Translations under genes and position numbers: made by a program
Notes under the pieces: model-generated
The model's input: the letters and a program-made list of their open reading frames with translations, nothing else
Database searches by the model: none
Told to the model about the DNA's origin: nothing
Shown here: positions 52,600 through 61,142 of the stretch, piece after piece
Layout of the letters: each line of letters begins with the position of its first letter
Numbering within the stretch: position 1 is the first letter of the stretch
Origin: Oceanobacillus sojae
GTDB taxonomy: Bacteria; Bacillota; Bacilli; Bacillales; Amphibacillaceae
Direction of reading: 5' to 3'
DNA length: 64,000 nucleotides
NCBI RefSeq assembly: GCF_007991515.1
Contig: NZ_BJYM01000009.1
Location: forward strand, 62,001-126,000

Positions 52600-54123
52600 T
52601 TATTCATCCTCTTCATCGTCTGCGTCATCACTGCTTGAACCTGAAGCTTCATATACTTCTCCTGATCCATCATATAATTGGAACTCTGTTGCTGTAGTGT
52701 AGCTGGAATCATATAATCTTTCAGCTATCCACTTATCGTCCTGATATCTGATTTCAAGCAGGAGCGGCAGAGCGCCTTCTTCCTGGTCAGCTCCTTCTTC
52801 CAATGCACCTGTCACATATAATTCCACCGGCACCTCAAAATAAGGTCCATCATCACTGTACGTATACATTTCTTCTAAATCTGCAAAGCTGATACCAACC
52901 TCATCTAAGCTCCCTTCAAAGTAAAGCTCATCTGAAAAATATTCAAAATCAAATTCCATATCCTCTTTTACATAGTCTGATACGTATTCCATGTTAGAAG
53001 TATCATGATTCGCAATAGCTGCAATATATTCCTCAGCAAACTGGACAACGGAATCTGCCATATCCTCTTTAATTGTATCATTAAAGAAATCAATATTTAC
53101 ATCAACGAACCGGTCATCAATAGCAACAGGGTCCATTTCCATTGCTCCCCACGGCGTTTCAACATTTGTGTCTAATGTTAATGAGCCGTCTGTCAATATA
53201 GGACCGATATCAACAGAGTATTCTGTAAGATCAATTTCTACCGGCTGGCCGTCTATTGTAAAGGTGATTTCATCATACGGTAAATTTGTCTCCAGATTCG
53301 GATAGATAGTGACCTCTGATACATCAAATTCCAAAGAAGATGAATTATAATAATCAGCTAAAACCACTGTCTGCTCCTTTTCTAAATCTCCAAAATCTGT
53401 GCTTATCTTACTTATTGCCTCGTAAGCTCCTGGTGCAATTGGGCCGTATTCTATGGAATAGCTTGTTTGTTCACTGATATCAAACTCTTTCCCATTAAAG
53501 GTTGTTTGAACATCTTCTAAGTCAGAGTTGATAGATACATATTGCGGCTCCAGTTCAATAATATACTGCGTAAAGACAAGCATTCCTTTTTCATCTGCTT
53601 CTTCTACAGAAAAAAGAGTGCCATCAGATATTACCCGTTCCGGACGGTTCTCATTGATATTCACATTTCTGTGATTTTCTCCTGCCAGCTGTGCCAATGC
53701 TTTTGCCTCTTCTTCAGAAATTTCATTTCCATTCATACGTACAAGACTATGTAATTCATCTGCATCCTCTTCTACTAAAGCTTCTACAAATCTTTCAACA
53801 ACTTTTTCTTCCGCGTAATACGAATTACCCCAAATATAAAATCCAATTCCAGCAATTGCTAAGACACCTGCAAGACTAAAAATCAGTTTTTGCTTTTTTG
53901 ATAGCGGCTTCTTTTCTTTTGGCGTTTCCTGTCCGTACTGTGTTGAATCTTCTGATTTATCCTGCGAGGTTGATACCTGCGATTCTGCTTGATTATTTGT
54001 TGCTGCCTGTTCTTTTTGAGACTCACTTTCTGAAAGGATTTTATTTACTTTTGCTCCACAATTCTTACAAAACATAGCCCCTTCCGAAATGGGGTTCCCA
54101 CATTCTTTACAAAAATCGCTCAA
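52600..54123 (-). CDS. zinc-ribbon TcaA-like membrane protein (YvbJ-like)
   Basis: The 507-aa protein has an N-terminal zinc ribbon (C5, C8, C19, C22 in CKECG..CKNCG), a low-complexity Gln/Ser/Asp/Glu linker, a basic KKQKL then a single membrane helix at about 84-103, and a long extracytoplasmic region. That layout matches TcaA/YvbJ. TcaA in Staphylococcus aureus is linked to teicoplanin sensitivity, so an envelope role is inferred. Repeated beta-rich domains and a C-terminal NTF2-like part are probable. The acidic C-terminus is SSDDADDEEDE. It starts at TTG 54123 after AGGGAG. Confidence 0.85.
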   Translation of the reverse strand: MSDFCKECGNPISEGAMFCKNCGAKVNKILSESESQKEQAATNNQAESQVSTSQDKSEDSTQYGQETPKEKKPLSKKQKLIFSLAGVLAIAGIGFYIWGNSYYAEEKVVERFVEALVEEDADELHSLVRMNGNEISEEEAKALAQLAGENHRNVNINENRPERVISDGTLFSVEEADEKGMLVFTQYIIELEPQYVSINSDLEDVQTTFNGKEFDISEQTSYSIEYGPIAPGAYEAISKISTDFGDLEKEQTVVLADYYNSSSLEFDVSEVTIYPNLETNLPYDEITFTIDGQPVEIDLTEYSVDIGPILTDGSLTLDTNVETPWGAMEMDPVAIDDRFVDVNIDFFNDTIKEDMADSVVQFAEEYIAAIANHDTSNMEYVSDYVKEDMEFDFEYFSDELYFEGSLDEVGISFADLEEMYTYSDDGPYFEVPVELYVTGALEEGADQEEGALPLLLEIRYQDDKWIAERLYDSSYTTATEFQLYDGSGEVYEASGSSSDDADDEEDE

Positions 54124-54310
54124 TTTTTTCTCTCCCTTATTTTTATATTTCTCCTTATCCAGCTTATGTATTTCTGATATAGATAAAATAAGATAATTTA
54201 TAATGATTTCAGATTAGATATACGGTTCTTTTTTTGCACACGGCTTTTACCCTGCCTGCATAGAATAGTTTTATCACGAAAATCAAAAGTTAGATAAAGG
54301 AGGTTTGTTG

Positions 54311-54781
54311 ATGGATTCTAATAAGCATGATTCTCATTCTGATAAAAGAAAAGTATTCCCTGAGAACTGGAATATTGATTTTGCCCCCTTTCAACAATTT
54401 ATGGATCGAATGGATAATTTATTTTCACGTTCTTTTAAATCCTTCCAGGGTCAGATACTTAATGATTTTCCCGCAGAAATAATCGAAGAAGAAAACAACA
54501 TTTATGTAAAAGCAGAGGTTCCCGGATACCGCCGTCAGGATATTCGAATTGAAATGATAGGTAACCGTATTAAAATAAAATTAGAGAAGAAAGAAAGCCT
54601 ATCATTAAGCGCAGATACGAAGAACATTGATAAAACATCCATCCAGCAAAAAGAACGAATTATCACACTCCCTTTTAATATACCAAAAAATAGCACAACA
54701 GCAACCCTTGAAAATGGAATTTTAATCATAAATATTCCGAAACAATCCATATCATCCCATTTTATAGATATTGAAGAATAA
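54311..54781 (+). CDS. small heat-shock protein, Hsp20/alpha-crystallin family
   Basis: The 156-aa protein has an N-terminal variable arm and an alpha-crystallin domain from about 58 (IYVKAEVPGYRRQDIRIEMIGNR...) with A-x-x-x-N-G-x-L ending (ATLENGILIINIPK). In bacilli such proteins are chaperones or spore-coat components (CotM, CotP, YocM). This one cannot be assigned further. A strong AAAGGAGG precedes ATG 54311, and the terminator follows 48 bp after the stop. Confidence 0.9.
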   Translation: MDSNKHDSHSDKRKVFPENWNIDFAPFQQFMDRMDNLFSRSFKSFQGQILNDFPAEIIEEENNIYVKAEVPGYRRQDIRIEMIGNRIKIKLEKKESLSLSADTKNIDKTSIQQKERIITLPFNIPKNSTTATLENGILIINIPKQSISSHFIDIEE

Positions 54782-54826
54782 CGCACATTCAGAATTATAT
54801 GCAAAAAGTCCTCCATAAATGATGAA

Positions 54827-54864
54827 AAAATCGCCGTATAGTAAGTCTATACGGCGATTAAGTT
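54827..54864 (+). terminator. Hsp20 gene terminator
   Basis: A 12-bp perfect stem (54829-54840 with 54848-54859) has A residues before and a T-rich stretch after. Position and shape fit an intrinsic terminator that could act in both directions. Confidence 0.85.
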
Positions 54865-54882
54865 TATATTTTATTATGGACA

Positions 54883-54950
54883 ATCTCTCCTCAGGAGAAG
54901 ATTGAGAATTCCTGCGGAAGGTTGTCCCGATTGAAGATAGCAGACATTTG
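54883..54950. repeat. hairpin-containing intergenic sequence, possibly a diverged repeat
   Basis: ACAATCTCTCCTCAGGAGAAGATTG folds into a stem of CAATCT/AGATTG and CTCC/GGAG with a one-base bulge. Following bases GCGGAAGGTTGTCCCGATTGAAG resemble, with gaps, the CGGGAATCGCCCCGATCTATGAAG end of repeat A2. The relation is uncertain. Confidence 0.25.
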
Positions 54951-55005
54951 CTGATTAGATACGGAAAAACTATTTCCTTTATTTCTTGATTAACTCAGGA
55001 CGGGC

Positions 55006-55968
55006 TTACAACCCTGCCTGGGCACGTGCGTCTTCTAAAACCTCAGCAACTGCGATAGTATGATTTATTAATTCATCATACGATTTTTTATTATTCTTTT
55101 TGATGATTTTATTAAAATAAATAAACTCATAAGCAAGTCGTGCGCGGTCCTGTTTTACAGAAATATCCTTTGTTTTTCCATCAATTGTGATTTTTACATT
55201 ATTCACGCCATTTGCACCGGGCTTAATATACATATACCCGTCCTCTCCCTGAATGGAAACAAAATTTTCCCCTGTAGTGTCCTTTGAGCCAACACAGCTT
55301 GCTTGAAATCCAGAATAAGAGAGTAAAGCAATCCCTGAGGTATCTATCCCATTTTCAAATAAATTTGCTTTATATGTCACCTCTGTCGGCTTACCAAACA
55401 AACGCAATACAAAATGGAGATTATAGATATTAATATCAGATAATGCACCGCCAGCAAATGCAGGATCAAACATATTTGTTACCTCGCCAGCTTTTAATTG
55501 ATCGTAACGGCTGGAATATTGGCTATAATTACATTGAATTAGCCGAATTTGTCCTAACCGTTCAATATGATTGGACAGCTCTAAAAAGTTAGGTAAGAAC
55601 AGCGTCGGGATTGCCTCAAAAATAAACACATTATTCTGTTCCGCTGCTTCTTTTAATTTTTTTGCATCCGCTGCATTCGGTGTAAATGGCTTTTCACAAA
55701 TCACATGCTTATGGTTCTCCACAGCTTGGAGCGCCTGCTCTGTATGCAGCTTATTGGGGGAAGCGATATATACGGTATCCATCTCCTCATCAGCAAAAAA
55801 ATCTTCAAGGGATGTATACGTTTTAGGAATTTGATACTCTCCAGCTAATTCATCAGCTGTTTCTTGTTTTCTGGAATATGCAGCAACACAAGTTACTTCT
55901 TCAATCGGTTCAATTGCCCGTAACATTTCCTGAACAATTTTACCCGACCCAATTGTGCCCAGTTTCAT
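55006..55968 (-). CDS. Gfo/Idh/MocA family oxidoreductase
   Basis: The 320-aa NAD(P)-dependent oxidoreductase has the N-terminal Rossmann motif LGTIGSGKIVQEM, VYIASPNKLHTEQALQAVENH and the EKPFTPNAADAKKL signature. The C-terminal half is the typical beta-sheet domain. Its neighbours are kdgK and kdgA, so a sugar or sugar-acid dehydrogenase role is a reasonable inference. It starts at ATG 55968 after AAAGG, and is separated by 177 bp from kdgK. Confidence 0.85.
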   Translation of the reverse strand: MKLGTIGSGKIVQEMLRAIEPIEEVTCVAAYSRKQETADELAGEYQIPKTYTSLEDFFADEEMDTVYIASPNKLHTEQALQAVENHKHVICEKPFTPNAADAKKLKEAAEQNNVFIFEAIPTLFLPNFLELSNHIERLGQIRLIQCNYSQYSSRYDQLKAGEVTNMFDPAFAGGALSDINIYNLHFVLRLFGKPTEVTYKANLFENGIDTSGIALLSYSGFQASCVGSKDTTGENFVSIQGEDGYMYIKPGANGVNNVKITIDGKTKDISVKQDRARLAYEFIYFNKIIKKNNKKSYDELINHTIAVAEVLEDARAQAGL

Positions 55969-56145
55969 ACTAATCAACCTTTCTTGTTTATCATTTTAAA
56001 CAATTGATAGCTTTACTAAAAGCATACTTTTATACAATTTATGCAAAAAATGCTTACCCTTATCATAACATAGAATGCAAGTCATCTTCAGAAAAATCGT
56101 AAAAATTACCGCCTGCTGCAATCCCTAACCCTTTTTGAAGACATT

Positions 56146-57096
56146 TTACCGTTCTACTTTCTCTATTTCGCCAAGCCTTTCCTGCACATCCTCGTAATAC
56201 GGCAAACCCTCATTATCTCCGGTAATACTTACAACCATAGAGCCAATTGTATTTGCGAAATGGAGGGAGCGTTCTAAATCCCAATCATGCAAATAACCAT
56301 ATAAAAAACCGGCATTAAATCCATCACCTGCACCGACTGTATCCACAACCTTTGTTGCCTTCACAGGATCTGCATATATGAGCTGTCCCTGATGGTATCC
56401 GGCAGATCCATGTTCTCCGCGTTTTACAATAATAGTTGGAATTCCAATTTCTTTTGTTTTTTCAATGATTGCTTTAGGATTACTTTCTCCAATAATAATA
56501 TCCATTTCTTCATCTCCGGCAAGCAAAATATCCACATGTGGAAGGATATCTAATAAAACTTTTCTTGCTTCTTCTTTTGTCCACATTTTTAAACGGATAT
56601 TTGGATCAAAAGATACTTTCACTCCATGTTTTTTGGCAAGCCGGATTGATTCCATCATGACATTTAAATTATCTCCCCCGATGGCAGGGAAAATTCCTGT
56701 GATATGGAGCACACGTGCATTTTTAATATAAGATTCATTTAATTCCTCCGGCTTCATCGTCAGCGTTGGTGATTTGTCCCGATAATAAAATGTCTGTACA
56801 TTACCATCCTCCATAATTTCTTTAAAATACACAGAAGTAGGGTAACCTTTTACAAGCTTAAGCTCAGACGTATCAACCTGCTCTCCTCTGGCAAATGTGC
56901 GGATAGATTTTCCAAATTCATCATTACCCAGTCTGCTGATAAAACCCGTTTTTAATCCTAACCGGGAACAGCCAATCGCCAGGTTTAATTCTGCACCGCC
57001 AATATTTTTCTGGAAACCGTTAACAAATTTCATCGGCCCTTTTATATCTGGATTAAAGACAACCATTGCTTCTCCCATACTAATTACATCAATCAT
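56146..57096 (-). CDS. kdgK: 2-dehydro-3-deoxygluconokinase
   Basis: The 316-aa PfkB-family kinase phosphorylates KDG at O6, feeding KdgA. The N-terminal GGAELNLAIGCSRLGLKTGFISRLGNDEFG and the C-terminal DTVGAGDGFNAGFLYG with catalytic aspartate are the two PfkB signatures. It lies 54 bp after kdgA, so it is the third gene of the kdgR-kdgA-kdgK transcript. GGAGG precedes ATG 57096. Confidence 0.94.
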   Translation of the reverse strand: MIDVISMGEAMVVFNPDIKGPMKFVNGFQKNIGGAELNLAIGCSRLGLKTGFISRLGNDEFGKSIRTFARGEQVDTSELKLVKGYPTSVYFKEIMEDGNVQTFYYRDKSPTLTMKPEELNESYIKNARVLHITGIFPAIGGDNLNVMMESIRLAKKHGVKVSFDPNIRLKMWTKEEARKVLLDILPHVDILLAGDEEMDIIIGESNPKAIIEKTKEIGIPTIIVKRGEHGSAGYHQGQLIYADPVKATKVVDTVGAGDGFNAGFLYGYLHDWDLERSLHFANTIGSMVVSITGDNEGLPYYEDVQERLGEIEKVER

Positions 57097-57150
57097 TTCT
57101 CTTCCTCCCAGCAGAAATTCTATAAGTATCTGTTTGTTGATAAAAATTTA

Positions 57151-57777
57151 TTATTTTGTTAATGCAATAAATTCCTTTGCCCGTTCAGTTAAAGCATGAT
57201 AATCATCTTCCGTTTTTAGTTTAGATGCATCTACTAAATTACTGCCGAGACCAACTGCTGCACTCCCGTTTCGGAGATAGTCTTTTAGATTATCCTTAGT
57301 AATCCCTCCTGTAACCATTGCCGTTACATGCGGAAGCGGCCCAAGAATATTCTTGATATATCGAGGTCCGGCTGCTTCAGCAGGAAATACCTTCACCATG
57401 CGGGCACCATGCTCATATGCTGTCAAAATTTCTGTTGGTGTAAAAACGCCCGGAATATGCTCCACTCCATACCTTTGACATAACTGTAACGTATCTTTAT
57501 TTAACGTTGGTGCAACAACAAAAGAGGCACCTGCTAAAATTACAGCTCTTGCTGTTTCCGGATCTAATACTGTTCCAGCTCCAACCTTAACCGACTCGTC
57601 GGCGTTAGCAGCTGCTTCTGCGATAATATCATTGACATTTGGTGTTTCTGCAGTAATTTCTACATGGTGAATACCTCCTTGTGCCAAAGCATCCAGTATA
57701 GGCACAATATTATCCTTGTTAGATTTCCTGATAACAGCAACCACTTTTTCCCGTTTAATTCCTTCTATAATATTCAT
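57151..57777 (-). CDS. kdgA: KDPG (2-dehydro-3-deoxy-phosphogluconate) aldolase
   Basis: The 208-aa class I aldolase splits KDPG to pyruvate and glyceraldehyde 3-phosphate. The Schiff-base lysine is K129 in MVKVFPAE and E40 is in HHVEITAETP. The usual arginine of the R-T-P loop is replaced by AETPN, as in some Firmicute members of the Eda/KDPG aldolase family. ATG 57777 is preceded by AAAGGAGGAG; the frame to 57807 is not used. It follows kdgR closely. Confidence 0.93.
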   Translation of the reverse strand: MNIIEGIKREKVVAVIRKSNKDNIVPILDALAQGGIHHVEITAETPNVNDIIAEAAANADESVKVGAGTVLDPETARAVILAGASFVVAPTLNKDTLQLCQRYGVEHIPGVFTPTEILTAYEHGARMVKVFPAEAAGPRYIKNILGPLPHVTAMVTGGITKDNLKDYLRNGSAAVGLGSNLVDASKLKTEDDYHALTERAKEFIALTK

Positions 57778-57833
57778 CAAAAACTCCTCCTTTTTAAGCT
57801 TGTCCATCTTTCTGTTTTCTACTGATAATTTTC

Positions 57834-58838
57834 TTAGCAGGACTCTCTCCGATTCAATGCTGGTTCAAACCGGATTATTTTGGAACGATGCTGTTTGTTC
57901 GGCTCTAGAATTAAAGTAAATAAAATCTCCGCTGCTCTTCTCCCCATTTCAAACGCCGGTTGTGAAATAGTTGTTAAAGGAGGGGTATAAAACGCAGCAA
58001 ATGATACCTCATCCACACTAATTACAGCAACATCTGAAGGTATCTGCAGCTTTTCCTTTTTCAAAAAGGATAGTACCTCATGCAAGGTCAGGTCATTCAT
58101 TGCAAAAATAGCATCCGGTCTTTCTTTTTGCTGAAACAGTTCCTGCAGCTTTTCCTTAATTTCTCTGATTTCTCCATTAATCGTTGAGAGCTTCAGCATA
58201 TGGTTATCTTCTTCCTGTACTTTTTTGATAAATTCCTGCGCTCTCTCAACTCTCGGAGTAACCTGATGTGTAAAAGGAGGACCAACCATTGTTATATGCT
58301 TGTAGCCTTTGTGCATTAACTCATCTGCTGCAAGGGCTGCGGCTTTTTTATTATCTAATAGAATTGTATCGACCTTCAGCCCCTCGACAATCCGATCCAT
58401 AAATACAATTGGGTATCCTTCCTCTGTCAGCTGTTGATACAGTGCTACATTGCCACCGGTTGGAAAAGCAATTATCCCGTCCACCTGCTTTGCTTTCAAC
58501 ATTTCAATATACTTCTTCTCTTTCTCCGGCTGATCATCTGCATTGCACACAATAAGGTGAAAATCCTTTTCATGGCATAAATCTTCAATCGCCCGAATAA
58601 CCTGAGTTGAATATACATGAAGTATATTGGCTACAATGACACCAATGGTTGTTGAAGACTTTTGCTTTAGGCTTCTGGCTACCATATTGGGCTGATAGTT
58701 CAATTCCTTTACAGCCTGCTCCAGCTTCGTTCGGGTTTCTTTGCTCATATATTCAAATCTTCCGTTTAAATACTGCGAAACAGTACTTTTAGATACCCCG
58801 GCTTGCTTGGCAACATCTGTCATTGTTATTCTTTTCAT
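57834..58838 (-). CDS. kdgR: LacI-family regulator, probable KdgR
   Basis: The 334-aa LacI-type repressor begins with a helix-turn-helix (TMTDVAKQAGVSKSTVSQYLNG) and continues with a periplasmic-binding-protein-like effector domain (IGVIVANILHVYSTQVI, AIFAMNDLTL, DVAVISVDEVSF). First in the operon with kdgA and kdgK, it is the likely repressor of KDG use, relieved by KDG or KDPG. A double LacI-type operator lies just upstream. ATG 58838 is nearer the AGGTG than GTG 58847. Confidence 0.9.
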   Translation of the reverse strand: MKRITMTDVAKQAGVSKSTVSQYLNGRFEYMSKETRTKLEQAVKELNYQPNMVARSLKQKSSTTIGVIVANILHVYSTQVIRAIEDLCHEKDFHLIVCNADDQPEKEKKYIEMLKAKQVDGIIAFPTGGNVALYQQLTEEGYPIVFMDRIVEGLKVDTILLDNKKAAALAADELMHKGYKHITMVGPPFTHQVTPRVERAQEFIKKVQEEDNHMLKLSTINGEIREIKEKLQELFQQKERPDAIFAMNDLTLHEVLSFLKKEKLQIPSDVAVISVDEVSFAAFYTPPLTTISQPAFEMGRRAAEILFTLILEPNKQHRSKIIRFEPALNRRESC

Positions 58839-58876
58839 CTGCTTCACCTATTAAAAATTATTTTAAAACGAACCTT

Positions 58877-58905
58877 ACTAAATCGGTTTAGTAAACCGAT
58901 TTAGT
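58877..58905. promoter_or_regulatory. double LacI-type operator
   Basis: The 29-bp palindrome has 14-base arms around one G. Each arm holds a CG-centred LacI-family box, TAAATCGGTTTA and TAAACCGATTTA. It lies from about the -10 to +25 of the kdg promoter, which is a good place to block transcription. It is a likely KdgR operator. Confidence 0.8.
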
Positions 58906-58908
58906 ATA

Positions 58909-58937
58909 AGTATAAACAAATTGAAAACGTTTTACAA
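58909..58937 (-). promoter_or_regulatory. kdg operon promoter with cre-like spacer
   Basis: On the minus strand TTGTAA (58937-58932), 17 bp and TATACT (58914-58909) form a vegetative promoter. The spacer includes AAACGTTTTCAA, resembling a cre (CcpA) site with two mismatches, so catabolite repression is possible. Confidence 0.55.
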
Positions 58938-59089
58938 GTATTAATTGAATTACCTCATTATATCCTGGATAAAATCAAATCTATGTATTTTCTAAGGATA
59001 CATAGATTTGATTCCCTTTACCATTAAAAATTTCCTTTTCTCCAGACCTAATCACCTTACAGTGCTAAAGCTTAGCATTCCTTTTAAAT

Positions 59090-59401
59090 CTAAATAGATT
59101 GATTTCCTCCCCAATATGGAGCTGGATATCCATATGGCTCAGAGCTATAACGCGGGAAATTATCAATAGCCATCCCTGTGATTACTCCACCTAGAAACGG
59201 TATTCCGTATTGAAAGACCGGGTTTCCATAATACGGACCTCCAAATCCCGGACCAATAAGACCAGGGCCAAAAAAACCTGGTCCATAAAATCCTGGACCA
59301 AAAAATCCCGGACCCCATCCTGGTCCTCCAAAAAAGAGTCGGGAATCCATATTACTCTGATGATTCATCTGATTAGCGGGAAGCATATGTGTCTTATCCA
59401 T
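59090..59401 (-). CDS. Gly/Pro/Phe-rich small protein, paralogue 1
   Basis: The 103-aa protein has a central low-complexity region of repeated GPGF(F/Y)GPGF units (about 25-52) and then a short hydrophobic segment, PFLGGVITGMAID. Its core (GNPVFQYGIPFLGG..TG) is shared with the 94-aa protein at 60685-60969. Both have a polar N-terminus with several Asn/Gln/His and a Tyr/Pro-rich end. I do not recognise the family; a coat, exosporium or surface component is possible from composition alone. GAGGAG is 10 bp before ATG 59401. Confidence 0.65.
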   Translation of the reverse strand: MDKTHMLPANQMNHQSNMDSRLFFGGPGWGPGFFGPGFYGPGFFGPGLIGPGFGGPYYGNPVFQYGIPFLGGVITGMAIDNFPRYSSEPYGYPAPYWGGNQSI

Positions 59402-59554
59402 TTCATGCTCACTCCTCTTTCTTTTTATCCAATCCTCTTTTAGTGTATGTGTTCACCCAGAAAATGAGTGGGCTTGGCTTTGCTATGCGAAAAATAGAGT
59501 TGTTCCATATTTATGCAAAATAAAAACTGCCAAATGGCAGTCTTAAAATTATCA

Positions 59555-60265
59555 TTACTTATAAGTTGTTTCTTTCTCATAATAAATACCAACAGATTTT
59601 TTAGCTGTCCCGGTCTTGCCGTTTGGATGAGCTGGGCTTACGACAGTATAAGAAACCATTTGATATATTAATTTTGAGTTAAGCTGGACACTTTCTACCT
59701 TTTTATTGTTGACTTTTTCAGGGACTGTATAAGATCCAGAGAATGATACAGTATAAGAACCTGTAACGTTAAAGCCAACTATCATAGAAATAATTGATGC
59801 ATTTAAGCCAGAGTTTCCAGAGTAAATGGCCGGATAACTATTACTATCATTAAGATGGATAGTTATTCCCGAATCACTGACAACGCTATTAACTGCTGGG
59901 CCAAATTTGTTACTTCGTTTTAAAAATTTTATTTTTGAATTACCGTACTTATACCATTCTCCCGGTAATCGAACAGCTTGTAGAGGTAACATATTCTCTT
60001 CTTTAGGTATAACTTGAACTCCTGAAACGGACTCGTCATTAAGAAATTCTGTTACTTTTGCTTCTAATTCTTCTTTACTCTCAAAATCTTCATAGTACAA
60101 TTCAATCGGGTTTGTAAATTCGCCAATCAATACATCCTCATCATCAAGTTCGATTTCCTCGTCTTCGGCTAATTCATCACCAAGTATGAGCTCATCCCTA
60201 TCATACAAATCTTCATCTTGTGATTCAGCATTTGCCAAAGTAAAGGGAGCTATTGCTAAACACAA
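59555..60265 (-). CDS. secreted acidic protein, N-terminus split by an apparent frameshift
   Basis: The 236-codon frame opens at TTG 60265 with CLAIAPFTLANAES, the C-half of a signal peptide (ANA cleavage). The missing N-half, MNRNLFKSF with a GAAGGA site, lies directly upstream at 60297-60270 in another frame, so a single base lost or gained near 60262-60282 breaks the gene. The mature part has a very acidic N-terminal third (about 15-75) and then a beta-rich domain of unknown type with NSGLNASIISMIVGF. An authentic mutation, sequencing error or alternative start cannot be separated here. Confidence 0.6.
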   Translation of the reverse strand: MCLAIAPFTLANAESQDEDLYDRDELILGDELAEDEEIELDDEDVLIGEFTNPIELYYEDFESKEELEAKVTEFLNDESVSGVQVIPKEENMLPLQAVRLPGEWYKYGNSKIKFLKRSNKFGPAVNSVVSDSGITIHLNDSNSYPAIYSGNSGLNASIISMIVGFNVTGSYTVSFSGSYTVPEKVNNKKVESVQLNSKLIYQMVSYTVVSPAHPNGKTGTAKKSVGIYYEKETTYK

Positions 60266-60297
60266 ACAAAGAAAGATTTAAATAAATTCCGATTCAT

Positions 60298-60630
60298 CAG
60301 CATCTTTCCTTCTTTCACGAATTTTTAATCAATAACTTTTTGTAAGCCATTACTTAATTATATATCGAAGCAGGAAGTTGTAACGAAAATTTCAGAATAT
60401 ATGAGAATATTATTTCATTTCACAAATTGTTCAAGCAGGTTTTAAGCTCTAGTTATTTAATAAAATATTCATTATCAAATAAAGATAAGCTTGTCCTTTT
60501 TTTAAAGCTTTAGATTAGAAAAGGCTGCGAAGTTTTTTCACATAAAAAAGTCCAAACTGTGATATGACATGCCCCCCATACTGGACTTTCACACTTGGAT
60601 AGTCGTCATAACTGATATATCCATAAAAAG
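60298..60630. other. intergenic region with unexplained hairpin
   Basis: This 330-bp stretch is AT-rich. At 60548-60589 AAAGTCCA and TGGACTTT (8 bp) enclose a 26-bp GC-richer loop (TGACATGCCCCCCAT). I see no coding frame. It may be a remnant of a mobile element or a weak terminator for the neighbouring gene, but I cannot support either. Confidence 0.3.
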
Positions 60631-60653
60631 TAAGCAGAAATTCTCTGCTTACC
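60631..60653 (-). terminator. paralogue 2 terminator
   Basis: GTAAGCAG pairs with CTGCTTAC (60631-60638 with 60646-60653) and is followed on the minus strand by TTTTTATGGA. It ends the 60685-60969 gene. Confidence 0.75.
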
Positions 60654-60684
60654 TTTTCAGTAGATACTATAAACAGATCTATTA

Positions 60685-60969
60685 TCAATAAGGATAATAA
60701 CTATACGGCGGATACGGATAATAAGGAGGATACGGGTAAAATGGCGGTGGTCCCCCTGCACCATCAAGCAATAGTCCTGTTGCCAGCCCTCCCAGAAACG
60801 GGACCCCAAATCCCAAAACAGGATTGCCAAAAAAAGGTCCTGGACCATGATGATAAAATGGACGCCTGGTATCATAATTATATATGTGATTGTTAAATCC
60901 GGCATCGTTATAAAATTCATTTGGATACATTGCCTGCTGATTTCCTGAATGTAAATTTATTTCATTCAT
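60685..60969 (-). CDS. Gly/Pro/Tyr-rich small protein, paralogue 2
   Basis: The 94-aa protein shares with 59090-59401 the core GNPVLGFGVPFLGGLATG. It differs in having a Pro/Tyr-rich C-terminus (FYPYPPYYPYPPYSYYPY) and an Asn/Gln-rich N-terminus. It probably arose by duplication, now separated by the secreted acidic protein gene. GGAGAGGAG lies upstream of ATG 60969. No function is known to me; low complexity and aromatic-rich repeats suggest a surface or coat protein, which is inference. Confidence 0.65.
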   Translation of the reverse strand: MNEINLHSGNQQAMYPNEFYNDAGFNNHIYNYDTRRPFYHHGPGPFFGNPVLGFGVPFLGGLATGLLLDGAGGPPPFYPYPPYYPYPPYSYYPY

Positions 60970-61072
60970 TCTATTACTACACTCCTCTCCCGATTGCTTC
61001 CTACCATGTTATGCATCCACCCAGAAAATGATAATCAAATTATTCCCCTTTTTCTGATAATACCACTGACTT

Positions 61073-61100
61073 TTAGACTTCTTCCGCTAAAAAATATGGT
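61073..61100 (+). promoter_or_regulatory. possible ppx promoter
   Basis: TTAGAC (61073-61078), a 16-bp spacer and TATGGT (61095-61100) could drive ppx, whose start is 43 bp downstream of the -10. Confidence 0.35.
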
Positions 61101-61142
61101 AAACTGAAAAAAAGAAGCGATGAAAAAACAGGAGGCGGAAAA

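Noticed and set aside
60548-60589. Hairpin AAAGTCCA..TGGACTTT as an insertion sequence end
   Set aside because: No transposase, no second end and no target duplication could be seen.
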